Positions 49,510 to 60,050 of a stretch of 64,000 bases of DNA are shown here, piece by piece. The notes below the pieces were generated by a model that was given only the letters and a program-made list of their open reading frames with translations, was not told the DNA's origin and did not search any database. Source of the stretch: Nageia nagi (Eukaryota; Pinophyta); contig JBITNC010000001.1 of assembly GCA_050084985.1 (NCBI GenBank), positions 15,934,001 through 15,998,000 on the forward strand, read 5' to 3'. The position numbers and the translations under genes were made by a program. The first letter of the stretch is position 1, and each line of letters opens with the position of its first letter.

Positions 49510-51866
49510 TCAATGGAGGGGATAGGGTATGGAAGAAAATAATATAGTACAATGGAAGAAGTGATAACAAATTGGATAAAAATGATATGTATCTGAGCTG
49601 AAAAACACGTGAGAAATGTATTACAAGCCCATTATCATTGATAATTATAGAAGCAACGTAATAGTAGAATTTTTTAACAAAAGGAAAGTGAAGCATGAAT
49701 AGTCTTAAAATTAATATATGTAAGGGATAAGGAGAACATAGGGGATAACATATTAAAAAATAAAAATGTAAAGCCTATTTAAAAGTTGAATGCCATATAA
49801 ACCATGCCTCAAATTTTGATGAGGGAGGGATTAAAAGTTGTAATAAAAGTTTAGGTCATTAATATGATGGAGAGAAGTGCAACATGTAACCTAACTTAAC
49901 ACAAACTAGATGATGAGGCAACATACAAGAATGAATGAAGATTTATGGGGATTAGCATCTAATGGATTAGGAATTATCAAGGGTGGTACTTACAGAGGAT
50001 AGGAAGAAAACCAACATTACATCATAAGTGGCGATGGGTGGAAGCCACAATCCTCAATTTGGAAAGTTCCATAGTAGTTTTATGGGATAGTAGATAATTA
50101 TTTTAGCCTGATTTGGAAGAATGAGAGGTGAATTGGTGAAAATAGAGCCAAAAAATATAGAGCTAGTAAGGAAGAATGCTACAGTTTAGAATATTTTATG
50201 TGAAAGGGGCCTAAGGGATTTTATGGAAGCCTACAAAGGCTTTGATTTGAGCCTCTCATTAGAAGTAGCCAAAAAATGGGCAAATTATCATTGTAAGATT
50301 AATTCAGTCACCCATGATTTTAGTTGTAAGGCAATGATAAAAGTAATCCACATGTTAAATCAAGGAGAGAAAATTAAAAGGGAGTCTAAGTTGAGAAAAT
50401 TGGAGGAGATCTTTAAGTTTAGAAAGCAAGTGGAGGACTTTGTGAAGTTGGGACCAAGATTTGAGAGGAAAAGCCTACCAAATCCCTAGGATGAAGTTGT
50501 GAGGGCTATAATGCATTATGTAACACTTGAGGGGCATCATAAAGTGGTATATACTTACCACTTTAGGATTTTGGACCATTTCAAAATTAAAGGGGAAAGG
50601 TCAAATTTCCTTTCTTTATTTGCCATTCATTGGAGGTATCTATTAATAGATGCAAAGGTAAGATAAATGTTATCCCATTGCATCAATCTATTATCAAGTT
50701 GTTGTATGATGTGGCTAGGTATAAATAGCCTTAGAGAAGCTTGAGAAGGGGAATGGAGTTGCATGCAAACATAAGCTCTCGAAGGATAAATAATGGTAAT
50801 ACTAAGGCTATGTCAAAAAAGGAGGAGGATAATGTAGGTAAAGAAAATGAGTTTGAACCCCTTGAAGTAATGAACGATGAGGAAGTTGTTGATCTTTTTT
50901 TGGGGATAAGGAGAGATGGGGTGTCAAGAGAAGAAGAATGAGAACCTCTAGTTCAAAAGCTAAGGTGGTGGAAGAAAATTGGGGAGGGATGGCTATAAGA
51001 ATAAGGTACCAGAAAACTATAATGGCTAAATAAGATAGTAAAAAGGTGGAGAGTAATATAGGAAAAATAATGTAGAGGAGAGTGCTGAACATAATGGAAC
51101 CTCTAGTAATTCAAGCTTGCCAATAATAACAAAGGAGGAAATGCAAGCTCTCACATAAGCAACAACAACCAAAAAGGTGTAGAGAAGGGTGAGGACTCAA
51201 AGAGTGGAGGTGAATGAATCATTCAAAATGGTGTGCATTATAGTTTTAGGAAAGAGAGGGGTGAAAGCCATCCTAATCTTGATGCTAAAATCTAAAGCCA
51301 TGCATAATAAAATACTACTCAAAGCAATCACAAAGAAAGGAGAGCATAGCAAGCATTATGAGATGGTGTAGCTAGAAATTCCTCTTGCATTCCTCATAGA
51401 GGGAAATTCATACATGGAGATCTACAAGAAAAACTTCTCTAACTTGGCCTTTAGATTCAAAATGGACAATGATATGATCCTCATCTGACTTGGTGTTGGT
51501 TTCATTTAGGAAGTCGTGATTTGTTGTGTTTCTTGCTATGTCTTTGTGGTAATAGGTGAAAGGTGATGTCTTTAATTTTAGGTGGGTATAAATGATTTTT
51601 TGGTTATTTATGCCTATTTTTTTAGACCCTTATCTGATTTGGTAAGTGGTACACCATAGGCTATGTATTTTGTAAGTTTATGAAAGGTAAGAGGAGAGTG
51701 CATGCTTCACTTTGATGGAAAGGGACATTTTTTTGCAAGTACGATTTGTAATTATAGTCTCTAGTTGATATTATATATTCCTACTTTGAGAGGCTAGTTG
51801 ATGTAAAGATGCTAGGAGCTTGATAATCCCTCTTTGTTATTAATATAATTTACCATTAATAAAAAA
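49510..51866 (+). mobile_element. Poly(A)-tailed retroposon of unknown family, 2.36 kb
   Basis: Bracketed by a 17-base target duplication, AGAAACAAATGAGAGAC (49493-49509) and AGAAATAAATGAGAGAC (51867-51883), 16 of 17 identical. It ends ACCATTAATAAAAAAA. Long duplications plus a poly(A) tail are the marks of LINE-type reverse transcription. No reverse transcriptase or endonuclease is readable. It contains the ORF remnants described at 50223-51380. It could be a truncated LINE-like family, a non-autonomous retroposon or a processed copy of a host messenger RNA. Confidence 0.85.
50223..51380 (+). pseudogene. Unrecognised ORF of the poly(A) retroposon
   Basis: I do not recognise the product. The open stretch 50223-50489 reads MEAYKGFDLSLSLEVAKKWA, later MIKVIHMLNQGEKIKRESKL and RKLEEIFKFRKQVEDFVKLG. 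After a stop at 50487 the frame continues with DEVVRAIMHYVTLEGHHKVV then YTYHFRILDHFKIKGERSNF. A charged Lys/Glu-rich region (50741-50941) and a last piece at 51189-51371 follow. No Cys/His zinc ligands or polymerase motifs are seen. The helix-rich, basic first part could be nucleic-acid binding, which is only a guess. Confidence 0.4.
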
Positions 51867-51899
51867 AGAAATAAATGAGAGACCATATTCTTTTAATTA

Positions 51900-52900
51900 A
51901 GGTACTAACTAAATTTTAGATAATAGTAATTTATATAAGTAATATGTAGTTGTAATTTTGATTTAATCTAATCAATAGTTACTAACGAGTATATTTTATG
52001 TCATCATGAAATTACATATCATGACATGTATGAATTTGTAAACCATTTTATCATGATGAATATGGAATGTTGTAAAGAATGGATTGAATTGTATGATAGT
52101 AAAAGAAGTGCAATTCTAGCACAATGTGTCTTGTTTCATAGTGAAATTACAAGGAGTAAACCTCTACCTACACATCTAAGAGATGAAAAATGGTCAAAAG
52201 AGTATCCAAGGTCATGGATAAAATAAATAATTGAAGAGAAATTAGTTAAAGGTGCAGAAGAAAAGACCTATAAAGATGCTTTAAATATGGCTGACAAATG
52301 TAATTATGAGATAATTATTCATTTATTCATATGCATCTAAGTTTAAATATTTTTATAATATAGTTATAATTAATATAAATATAATGATTGCACTAATAAC
52401 ATTTATATGTAAGTGTGTGTAGGCATTATCTTTCTCTGCAATGTGGGCATATGGTCAACAGTTCAAAAATGAAAAAAAAAATATGAATAAACTGATATTT
52501 GATTGTGGATTCATGGTTGATTTCGACCAAGCAAGTCATGCAAGTACAAAAGATACAAACTTGATAGAAGAAAAAATACAATATGTTAGACAAATTCAAG
52601 AAATCTTACAATTGAATTTTAGATCATTCAAGTTTTTAGTATTTAAATGTAAAAGGGTCAAATGATTTGTAAATATATTAACAATTTTGCAATATATTCC
52701 TAGTGGTTTTTTATGCAATTGAATCCACATGATATTTACCTCAAGAAAAAGAGCCTTATATTTTACCACAATATTGCAATCAAATATTTTTATTTCCATA
52801 TGTATTGGATGAAAATATGTAGTTTGTAATTGATTGTGATCCTAGAGGGAAACATGTTATACATCTTATTGATGAAGACAATAATGATGATTAAAATATT
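51900..52900 (+). pseudogene. TNP2 C-terminal region with DUF4216
   Basis: MYEFVNHFIMMNMECCKEWI then PLPTHLRDEKWSKEYPRSWI (52026-52226) fits the helical segment before DUF4216. After an intron-like gap, 52480-52665 reads FDQASHASTKDTNLIEEKIQ, YVRQIQEILQLNFRSFKFLV and FKCKRVK, the F-x-x-AKDKN...YYG-x-I-x-EI-x-EL-x-Y...VVLFKC-x-W block. The end at about 52750-52890 gives EPYILPQYCNQIFLFPYVLD, then one stop, then FVIDCDPRGKHVIHLI. It proves that the 49510 retroposon is an insertion within one gene. Confidence 0.82.
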
Positions 52901-53409
52901 ATATTTGATGAATTAAGCATTATATATTTTAATTGCAATATTTTTATAGCTATTATGTAATTTGTAGATTACATTTTCATTTTAAATATTTACAAAGATA
53001 AACCATTGAAAATTAACATATGATCTAAAAAATCTCTTGTTAACATATAATTTGTTATGGTATATTATGTTATATTGTTCTAATAATTAAGCTCATCTTT
53101 GCCATAAATTACCGCTTAGACTTTCCAAAATTATATGTCTATATCTCCCTGATGATTTGATCTTTAATGATGATATGGATGTCATACATATAAATAGATG
53201 GGGCAATCTATCATAGGATTTGCCTTGGAAATCATAACCACTAACCCTACAACCAAAACCAAAATTGCCTCCATCATCACCACTTTGCCTCCTTGTCCCT
53301 ATTATGTAGAGAATCCAACACCATGTCAAGATATAGGCTCTTCTATATTAGAATAAAAAGCAAAAAATATGCAATCTAGATATGCAAATCATGAAGAAAA
53401 CCCATAATT

Positions 53410-53540
53410 ATGCACAATACAACATCAAATAAAACATCACATGAAACATCAACTTAAACATCACATAAAATGTCAACTTTAGAGTAAAAAGTCGCATAAA
53501 ATATCAAAGAAAAGTTGCATAAAATATCATCAAATGAATT
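53410..53540. repeat. CACTA 3' subterminal repeats
   Basis: At least seven short copies of AAACATCA / AAATATCA spaced about 12-20 bases apart. They mirror the short-repeat region near the 5' end. Confidence 0.65.
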
Positions 53541-53619
53541 TGACATGGTTTGATGCAAACATTCCATATGATGATGTAATATATGTTATGGCATCATAAA
53601 ACTAATTTTTGATGCATAT

Positions 53620-53650
53620 TTCAATGTAAAATGGCTAAAATGTAGTAGTG
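53620..53650 (-). repeat. CACTA 3' terminal inverted repeat
   Basis: The minus strand from 53650 reads CACTACTACATTTTAGCCAT. It is followed immediately by the GAG target copy at 53651-53653. Confidence 0.9.
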
Positions 53651-54400
53651 GAGCTTGCTTGAGACCATACAAGGCCTTCTTTAAATTATACATAAGATTT
53701 TCCTTACCTTTTACCTCAAAGCCTTTGGGTTGTGCAACATAGACCTATTCATACAAATATACATTGAGAAATGCACTTTTAACATCCATATGATTCACTT
53801 GCTAACCTTTGTGTGCAGCTAAGGAAAGGTCCAATTTGATTATATCTTACCTTGCTACAAGGGCAAAGGTTTCTTCATAATCTATACCATACCATTGGGT
53901 GAAGCCCTTAGCCATAGGCCTTGCCTTGTGTCTTTCAATGCTCCAATTAGCATTGTATTTGGTATTATATACCCATTTGAAATAAACATAGTTTTTGCCT
54001 TTGGGAAGCTCCATTAGCTCCCTAGTAATTTTTTCTTCCATTGCCTTCAACCAAAAATCATTAGTGCAATCTTGATCATAGTTATATGGTTCAATTTCTA
54101 CACTAGTTATCAATGCATAATTAACTACACAATCTTTGGGTTCATGATCATCCTCATCACCATACATTTTCAAATTTTCAAACCTCTTTATGACTTGATC
54201 AAGTTCACTTTCTTGGCTCCTAGTGAATCTCCTTGAGAAATTTTGATCCAACATTTGATTGTATGGATGGGCTTGAAGTGTTATTTTACCTTTCTTTGGT
54301 ACACTTGAAATGTCTTCTTCCATGGGAGTGAATGAAGGACTTGGAGTGTAATAACTTGGTTTATTGTTATGATCAATATACTGCACTTTAGAGGAGTTAT
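53651..54400 (-). pseudogene. Copia 2 N-terminal reverse transcriptase
   Basis: Upper half of the split polymerase. From the CACTA edge upward the minus strand carries LKKALYGLKQA (53651-53690), then a damaged fingers region. The open frame at 53847-54386 contains RHKARPMAKGFTQWYGIDYE, ETFALVAR and, earlier, the YALITSVEIEPYNYDQDCTN linker from integrase. RFTRSQESELDQVIKRFENL and the FTPMEEDISSVPKKGK linker precede it. It matches Copia 1 at 19130-19780. Confidence 0.87.
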
Positions 54401-54692
54401 CACCATTGGATCCATCATCAACATAGAGTGTTTTATGACCCTAGGCTTCCCCTTCATAGATAATTACATATCTCAACAATACAACCTTATGTATTTTGAA
54501 TTACACAATCTATATACCTTGGTTTTCTTACAATAACCAAGAAAAATACATGCTTAACTCTTAGAGTCTAATTTTCTCCTATTTTCATTAAGAATGTTAG
54601 CATAAGAAAGATAACCAAAAACTCTAAAATGCTTTGCATTAGGATTTTTATCATACCATGCCTCATAAGGTGTGATGCCTTCCAATCTTGGA
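54401..54692 (-). pseudogene. Copia 2 integrase, C-terminal part
   Basis: The minus strand reads LEGITPYEAWYDKNPNAKHF then RVFGYLSYANILNENR, the Copia integrase end, equivalent to 18735-18900 in Copia 1. It is cut by the LTR element at 54693 and continues at 56714. Confidence 0.82.
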
Positions 54693-55189
54693 TGATATAG
54701 ATTTCCTACAAGAGACCAAAACATATCTCCAAAATTGATTCACAACACACAAGTAAATCAATGGAAGAATAAAATTCAAATTAAGAAATCTTTATTCTTT
54801 TGAATCTACACTCCTCCCTCAAAAGGATTACAATAATATTTTATAAAGCATCTCTTTCTTTCTTTTTTAATTTTAAAATCATAAAATATAGCTTAGATGA
54901 GACCCAAAATGGAGCCATGCATCCATTACTCAATACATGCAATTATTCTAAAAATAGAACTTAAAGATAGAACTAAAAGTAAAAGTGAAATTTAAACTAT
55001 ACAAAAAATGTTTTAGGCTTCAAAATTATCTCCCATGGGAGATGTTACAATCTTGTATATATTTAAATTCTACATGATTTTTTTTTAAAGGGTTTGAAAT
55101 GATACTTGTATCAAAATTTATGTCCTTTGGAAGTTGGGGTATTAATCTGCTGCATAAAGAAAGTGTAACTCGATATTGTAGGTGCATCA
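54693..55189 (-). repeat. 3' LTR of the small LTR element
   Basis: Edges TGATATAGATTTCC and GGTGCATCA; aligns with 56213-56708 along its whole length (shared CTCCCATGGGAGATGTTACA). Confidence 0.93.
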
Positions 55190-55439
55190 TTCTCCTTTGG
55201 TTGAAAATAACTCAGCCCCTAAGTTTTGATAATCTTAGAAATTGAAAATACCCAAAAAGCCCTTCATTTTAAATATTCTTCTTTTCCAATTGGTCTTTGT
55301 ACTCTTCTCTCTACATCTTGGATTCTGGAATCCACTTATGATCCTCCTCCTTTGTTGAGCTTCTATCTTTCTCCATCTTTGCCATCCTTTGGAAAAATTA
55401 TTTATCTATTCCCATGAAATAAAATTATCCCAAAACTAT

Positions 55440-56158
55440 GTTTAACTCTCATATTCCTCATCAAAAGCTTGTTGGTCAAAAAACTCATCATACTTTTGAG
55501 CATCATAATGATTATCCATGTGCTCCACTGCTAGTTTTAGAAGAAACTATATTTCTTCTTCTTCCTTGGCCTCCATTTCTAAATCAAATAACTCCAACAC
55601 CTTAACTAAAATGACATTTTCATATCTTGATTTAGTCTCCAATATCTCTTTAAAAAATTTATCCATCTCTATGGCTTCTTCTATTAGCTCCATAACTACA
55701 GAAGATAATTCTATAGCTTTAATTGAATTAACAACCTCATATTTGATTTTAGCTTGCATGATATTCTCTGAGATCTTGTTTGTTTGTTGTATATATTCAA
55801 TGCCTTATTCCTACTTAGGCATACTCCTAATCACCAACTCAAAACTCTCAGCTACAACCATATGCTTCTCTGCAACTATATAATGGTAAGGGTTCTCAAA
55901 ACCCTTTTCTTTTTCAACCAAGATTAACTCTATTAATCTCAAATTCCTCTCTCTCCATGGGAATTTTATCTTCTTCATACTCATAATACAAGGTGTCAAC
56001 CAAGCTCTTCTTTGACTCTCATTAGCCTTAAGGTAACTAGCCTTGGAGCACAAAAGTTTTGCCTCCTCCATGAGATGTCTGCATTCAAACTTTATACTCC
56101 TCAGAGTATCTTTTGATTGCAATTGTTCATGTTGCTTCTTTATTTGCTTCCCTTCCAT
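55440..56158 (-). pseudogene. Coiled-coil ORF of the small LTR element, function unknown
   Basis: Not recognised. The start at 56158 is the first ATG after the primer site: MEGKQIKKQHEQLQSKDTLR, then KFECRHLMEEAKLLCSKASY, RRAWLTPCIMSMKKIKFPWR and IELILVEKEKGFENPYHYIV, stopping at 55811 (115 codons). After that stop the sequence stays protein-like: MQAKIKYEVVNSIKAIELSS, IEMDKFFKEILETKSRYENV, and a Glu-rich run to 55547. A further piece, HYDAQKYDEFFDQQAFDEEY, lies near 55450-55510. Heptad-like charge patterns suggest coiled coil. It resembles neither UBN2 gag nor any pol domain. It may be a diverged gag-like protein or a captured host exon. Confidence 0.5.
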
Positions 56159-56199
56159 GGTGATCCAAATCTAATCTTCTATCCAACAAGATCAACTAA

Positions 56200-56210
56200 C
56201 TCTGATACCA
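56200..56210 (-). other. Primer-binding site of the small LTR element
   Basis: Minus strand TGGTATCAGAG, an exact match to the common plant Met-tRNA primer site, two bases inside the right LTR. Confidence 0.95.
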
Positions 56211-56212
56211 GA

Positions 56213-56708
56213 TGATGTAGATTCCTGCAAGAGACCAAAATAGATCTCCAAATTGATTCACAACACACAAGTAAATCAATGGAATAATAAAATTCAAATT
56301 AAGAAATATTTATTCTTCTAAATCTACACTCCTCTTTCAAAAGGATTACAATAAGCTTTTATAAAGCATCTCTTTATTTTCTCTAATTTTAAAAAAGCCT
56401 AAAGTATAGCTTAGATGAAGCCCAAAATGGAGCAATGCATCCATTACTCAGTACATGCAATTATTCTGAAAATAGAACTTAAAGATAGAACTAAAAGTAA
56501 AAGCAAAATTTGGGATGTATGAAAAATGTTTTAGACTTTGAAATTATCTCCCATGGGAGATGTTACAATCTTGTAGATTTTTAAATTCTACACAATTTAA
56601 AATAAAAAGGGCTTAACATGATATTTGTATCAAAATTTATGCCCTTTCGAAGTTGGGATATTAATCTACTGCATAAAGAAAGTGTAACTTAGTATTGCAG
56701 GTGCATCA
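56213..56708 (-). repeat. 5' LTR of the small LTR element
   Basis: Edges TGATGTAGATTCC and GCAGGTGCATCA; pairs with 54693-55189. Confidence 0.93.
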
Positions 56709-56713
56709 TTGGA

Positions 56714-57330
56714 ATCCTATTTAAGATGTAGATTATTTTCCTCACTAAATTAGCCTAGTACATATTAGTTAACTACTTTCTTTGTAGCATGTACCTTGCC
56801 ATTTTTCCTCTTCTCCATACCATTTTGTTGTGGAGTATAGGTAGTTGTGAGTTACCTCTTTATTCCATAATCTTTACAATATTGGAGGAATTCATTGGAG
56901 CAAAACTCTCCTCCTCTATTAGTCCTTAAACATTTAACAAGACATTCAATTTGTTTTTCCACATGGGCTTTAAACTCCTTAAAACATTAAAAGGCCTCAT
57001 CTTTGGATGTTAGCAAATAACTCCAATACTTCCTTGTGTAATTATCTATGAAAGTGAGAAAGTAGGAGTTCTTACCCAAGCTTTATGTTTGCATGGGTAC
57101 ACAAATATCATAGTGCACCAATTGGATGGGATAAGAAGCTCTCCAATCTTAGCCTTTTGGAAACTTCATTCATGAGTGCTTTCCCAAAGCACATCCTTCA
57201 CACACATTATCTTATTCAATCTTGGGCATCCCATTGGCCATTTGTTGAGATGTCAACAATATCAAACTTTGGTAACTTAAATGTCCATATCTCGTATGCC
57301 AAAACCAATTCTTATTCTCAACTGCTACAT
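56714..57330 (-). pseudogene. Copia 2 integrase core and pre-integrase
   Basis: The minus strand carries IDDYTRKYWSYLLTSKDEAF (about 57000-57060), then VKCLRTNRGGEFCSNEFLQY (about 56870-56945), the second catalytic Asp block (usually LRSDNGGEF). Next is TTTYTPQQNGMEKR (about 56810-56860), the PQQNG-x-x-ER block with the catalytic Glu region. The pre-integrase part lies above 57080. Stops present. It joins 54401-54692 once the LTR element is removed. Confidence 0.87.
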
Positions 57331-57379
57331 TTTCTAGTTGGCACAATCTCCTCTAAATTTGAGTGGAAACAATATATTT

Positions 57380-57780
57380 TTGGTCATTAGGACCATTGTG
57401 AACAACCTATGAACATTATTCTTATCATATATTAAGAAATTTCCATCTTCAAATACAAGTTTATAGTTCCTTTCCATTATTTATCACACACTTAGCAAAT
57501 TATGTTTGATATTAAGAATGTAGTAGATCTTATGTATCTTCCTAGTGCCCCCTTTGGTGCTAAAGTCCATGGCTCCCATGACTTTAACATTCAGTGCATT
57601 ATCATATCTTATCTTTATATTAGACTTGAAAGAGTTTTCCATTTAAGTCAAATAACTCCCCTTTACCAGTCATGTGATTATAGGCACTAGTATCTAGAAT
57701 CTAATTTTCATTGAGATTCTAATTAGTCTTCCCATAAGAAAAAAAAATTGAGGATCCATTCTCATATCCATAATGGGTTT
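57380..57780 (-). pseudogene. Copia 2 protease region
   Basis: Between gag and integrase on the minus strand. A decayed LDTSAYNHMTG-like motif at about 57665-57700 corresponds to Copia 1 DTGTSNHIT. The rest is frame-broken. Confidence 0.65.
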
Positions 57781-58581
57781 CACTTCCACCTTCTTGAGAA
57801 ACCTTTGTTCTACACTCCCTCTCATAGTGTCCAAATTTATTACAATAGTAGCATTGTTTGTTTTGCTTATCTTCCCCTCTAATTGAACCATCTCTACCTC
57901 TTCCTCTTCCTTAGGAAAATCCTCTCCTTCCTCTTCCTCTTCCTCTTGAAGATGATGGATCTATCCCTTAGACTATTCCTTGTGCATTAGTAGCTTCAAC
58001 CTTCTCTATTGCAATGGCCTTTTCTTCATTAACATCTACATATGATGGTGTGGAATCTTTAAGTCTCTCTTCATGGGACATCAAGGATCTCATGAGTTAA
58101 TCATAAGTAAGAGTTGAAAGATCTTTTGACTCTTAAATTATGATTACCACATGGTTTCACTTGGGAGGAAGTGTCCTCAACACTTTCTTCACCATAACCT
58201 CATTTAGAATCTCCTCTCTAAGGTTCTTCATCTTGTCCACAAATGCTTTGACTCTCACATAGTAATCTCCCATAATCTCATCACCTTGCATCTTGAGATT
58301 CTCAAAATCTCTCTTGAGGGTTTACAACCTCACTTTCTTTACTTGAATCTACCTTGATATCCATATTTGAGTGATAAGCTTGCAAATTATAAAGTGCAAA
58401 GGAGTTCTTCTTCTGAGCCTCCTTCTTAGTAGTCTTATCATTAGGTTGGAGAGTGTTCCAGTTTTTTGGATCATTGTATCCTTCCTCAACAATATCCCAT
58501 ATCCTTCATTTTGATATACAAGTACTCATAATCTTCTCCATGGAACTCTAAGATGGGTAAAGTATTGTTGTTTGCAACCAT
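57781..58581 (-). pseudogene. Copia 2 gag
   Basis: Start at 58581 by comparison with Copia 1: MVANNNTLPILEFHGEDYEY. The core carries FVDKMKNLREEI-like and LTYD-x-LM-x-SLMSHEERL text (about 58060-58260). A Gly/Glu/Arg-rich basic region (57900-57950) is followed by a zinc knuckle CYYCNKFGHYEREC (about 57810-57860) with all four ligands, better kept than in Copia 1. Stops occur throughout the N-terminal half. Confidence 0.85.
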
Positions 58582-58697
58582 TTTACAATGCTCAACACAA
58601 CAAAAAAACTTGGGCCTTACTCAACCTTTGCAAGAGTTTCTCTAAAGTCTTGCAACCACCCATAAGCTATTGTCTAACACATTAAAATTCAAACCTT

Positions 58698-58709
58698 GCT
58701 ATAATACCA
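58698..58709 (-). other. Copia 2 primer-binding site
   Basis: Minus strand TGGTATTATAGC, a decayed TGGTATCAGAGC, three bases from the 5' LTR. Confidence 0.8.
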
Positions 58710-58712
58710 CAA

Positions 58713-59023
58713 TGATACATAAAATATTACTTTCACTTATTAAAAATGAAATCTTTACATACATATATAGGATTTGGAAAATCCTATATATAGACTCAAC
58801 TAAAAATATACTCAAGTTAGATAAACTCAGCTTGTTATAATCCAATCCAAAAAGCTAACTAGAATAGAAGTTTGGATCCTAAAGAAAATTATCCTAATAT
58901 AGATGACATCACCCATGCAACTCATAGAATCAAAAAAGCTAATCTAAGACTCAAAATTAAAAAAAGTGAACTGTTAAATATGGACGTGCATCCTCTACTT
59001 TTAGGGAAACCAAGTTTCCAACA
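58713..59023 (-). repeat. Copia 2 5' LTR (311 bp)
   Basis: The minus strand starts TGTTGGAAACTTGGTTTCCC and the LTR ends next to the primer site. It pairs with 35085-35393. Confidence 0.9.
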
Positions 59024-60050
59024 AGTGCAATACTAAACCCTTTTGGGACAACCATTTGACAAAGATATTCTATAATGCAACATGATTGATGTAAAATATT
59101 TCCAAGCCTTCTAAATTGACATAATCAATTATTCATTACCACTTAGTACCTTTTCCAAGATTAATGTTTTCCTTCATTATTTGGCATGACAGGTTTAAAT
59201 GTCATGCCTATGTTTTTCTTCTACCATAATAATTTCTATTAGAATATCTACATATATTATATACCAACATTATATTATAAGAATCCCTTAATGGAAATTT
59301 AACCTCAGATTCTTAATATTGAATGCCCTCTAAATCTGAAATGAGCAATAGAAATTTAAAAGCTTGCCTTTCTAAACATAAGTGCATGATCTTCTATTTT
59401 ATTGAACTATATTTATGTCTTAAGCTATAATCAAATATCACATTATTAAAAGAATTTTTATATACTTCATAAATAAAAATAACCTTTTATTTCATTAATC
59501 AAACATAACATTAATCTATACAAATCAAAGGTATATTTTCATATCTCAACATTACACATAACCACATAATTCATAAATCAAATATCCTTACCCATTTAGA
59601 CTAAAAGTGTCCTTATATTGAAACTAAATGTCCTTATATTCCATAACTTAAAATATTATCTACTAAATGAAACAAAGTATTCTTACATACTCATTAAATC
59701 AAATGCCAATTTTTTCATATATCAATTTTTTTTTCTTTATTAAATTGAACATATCCTTATTTTTGCAAAGCAAAAGTACTCTTTCATGCTTCATTAAACT
59801 AAATGTCCATAAATATCATAATTCCCTAGATCCTTTTATCTCAAAAATTAAACATATTTGTATCTATGTAAACTAAAACCACTCTTACTACCATATGAAA
59901 TGTATCAATTCTAATACTAAAATTCTCAACCAACCTTTTAAAATATAATATCTAGTTTATAATAATCTCAAATTATACTATCATGAATAAAATTTACCTC
60001 CTTGGAGAAACATAAATGAAGTATTCCCCCGTAGCATATAAAGAGAATGA
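59024..60050. other. AT-rich spacer without gene
   Basis: No coding match. Between 59600 and 59880 loosely repeated phrases of the type ACTAAATGTCCTTAT and ATTAAA-x-x-AAATG recur, perhaps an eroded tandem repeat. Confidence 0.4.

Larger units (their letters stand above)
45570..52900 (+). pseudogene. CACTA transposase gene, TNP2 type, interrupted twice
   Basis: Catalytic transposase that cuts the element out and reinserts it. Exon-like pieces follow the usual TNP2 order. They are the N-terminal part (45570-45860, SKLEVILLLMNIKAKNGW), the Transposase_21 region (45975-46735), its continuation at 48013-48350, the LPYW/MHIEKN-like region (48430-48520), DUF4218 (48580-49408) and DUF4216 (52026-52890). 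A Gypsy solo LTR (46844-48007) and a retroposon (49510-51866) split it after the gene was in place. Introns seem to remain (45861-45974, about 46735-46800). Many stops and frame changes show long inactivity. Confidence 0.85.
36472..53650 (+). mobile_element. CACTA (En/Spm-type) DNA transposon, 17.2 kb, with TNP2, a SET-like gene and telomere-like arrays
   Basis: Terminal inverted repeats start CACTACTACATTT at 36472 and, on the minus strand, at 53650. The target duplication is GAG (36469-36471 and 53651-53653). Reading Copia 2 across the two edges restores ALYGLKQA followed by PRAWY, and Copia 1 at about 19727-19766 shows the same site empty, so both ends belong to one element. Contents are 5' subterminal repeats, a minus-strand gene, telomere-like block 1, a spacer, block 2, a SET-like gene, a TNP2 transposase gene and 3' subterminal repeats. 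Without the two later inserts the element is about 13.6 kb. Stops in every gene mean this copy is not autonomous. Confidence 0.93.
54693..56708 (-). mobile_element. Small LTR retrotransposon (2,016 bp) with an unknown coiled-coil ORF
   Basis: Two very similar LTRs (497 and 496 bases) with TG...CA edges are bracketed by a perfect TTGGA duplication (54688-54692 and 56709-56713). The minus strand has a Met-tRNA primer site TGGTATCAGAG (56200-56210), two bases from the right LTR. A purine tract AACCAAAGGAGAA is next to the left LTR (55190-55203). The interior is only 1.02 kb and encodes no Gag zinc knuckle, protease, integrase or reverse transcriptase. It must use an autonomous partner. It lies in the Copia 2 integrase and is among the younger insertions here. 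Confidence 0.93.
35085..59023 (-). mobile_element. Ty1/Copia element (Copia 2), minus strand, split by a CACTA and an LTR element
   Basis: Ends are 309- and 311-base LTRs (35085-35393 and 58713-59023). Removing the inserts (36472-53650 plus GAG, 54693-56708 plus TTGGA) leaves about 4.7 kb, a normal Copia length, with gag, protease, integrase, reverse transcriptase and RNase H in order on the minus strand. Flanks AGTAT (35080-35084) and AGTGC (59024-59028) fit a decayed duplication. It is a close relative of Copia 1. All frames are broken. Confidence 0.9.

Noticed and set aside
55518-55883. Plus-strand Ser/Ile-rich frame of 121 codons
   Set aside because: Antisense of the coiled-coil ORF in the small LTR element, which has the correct relation to the primer site.
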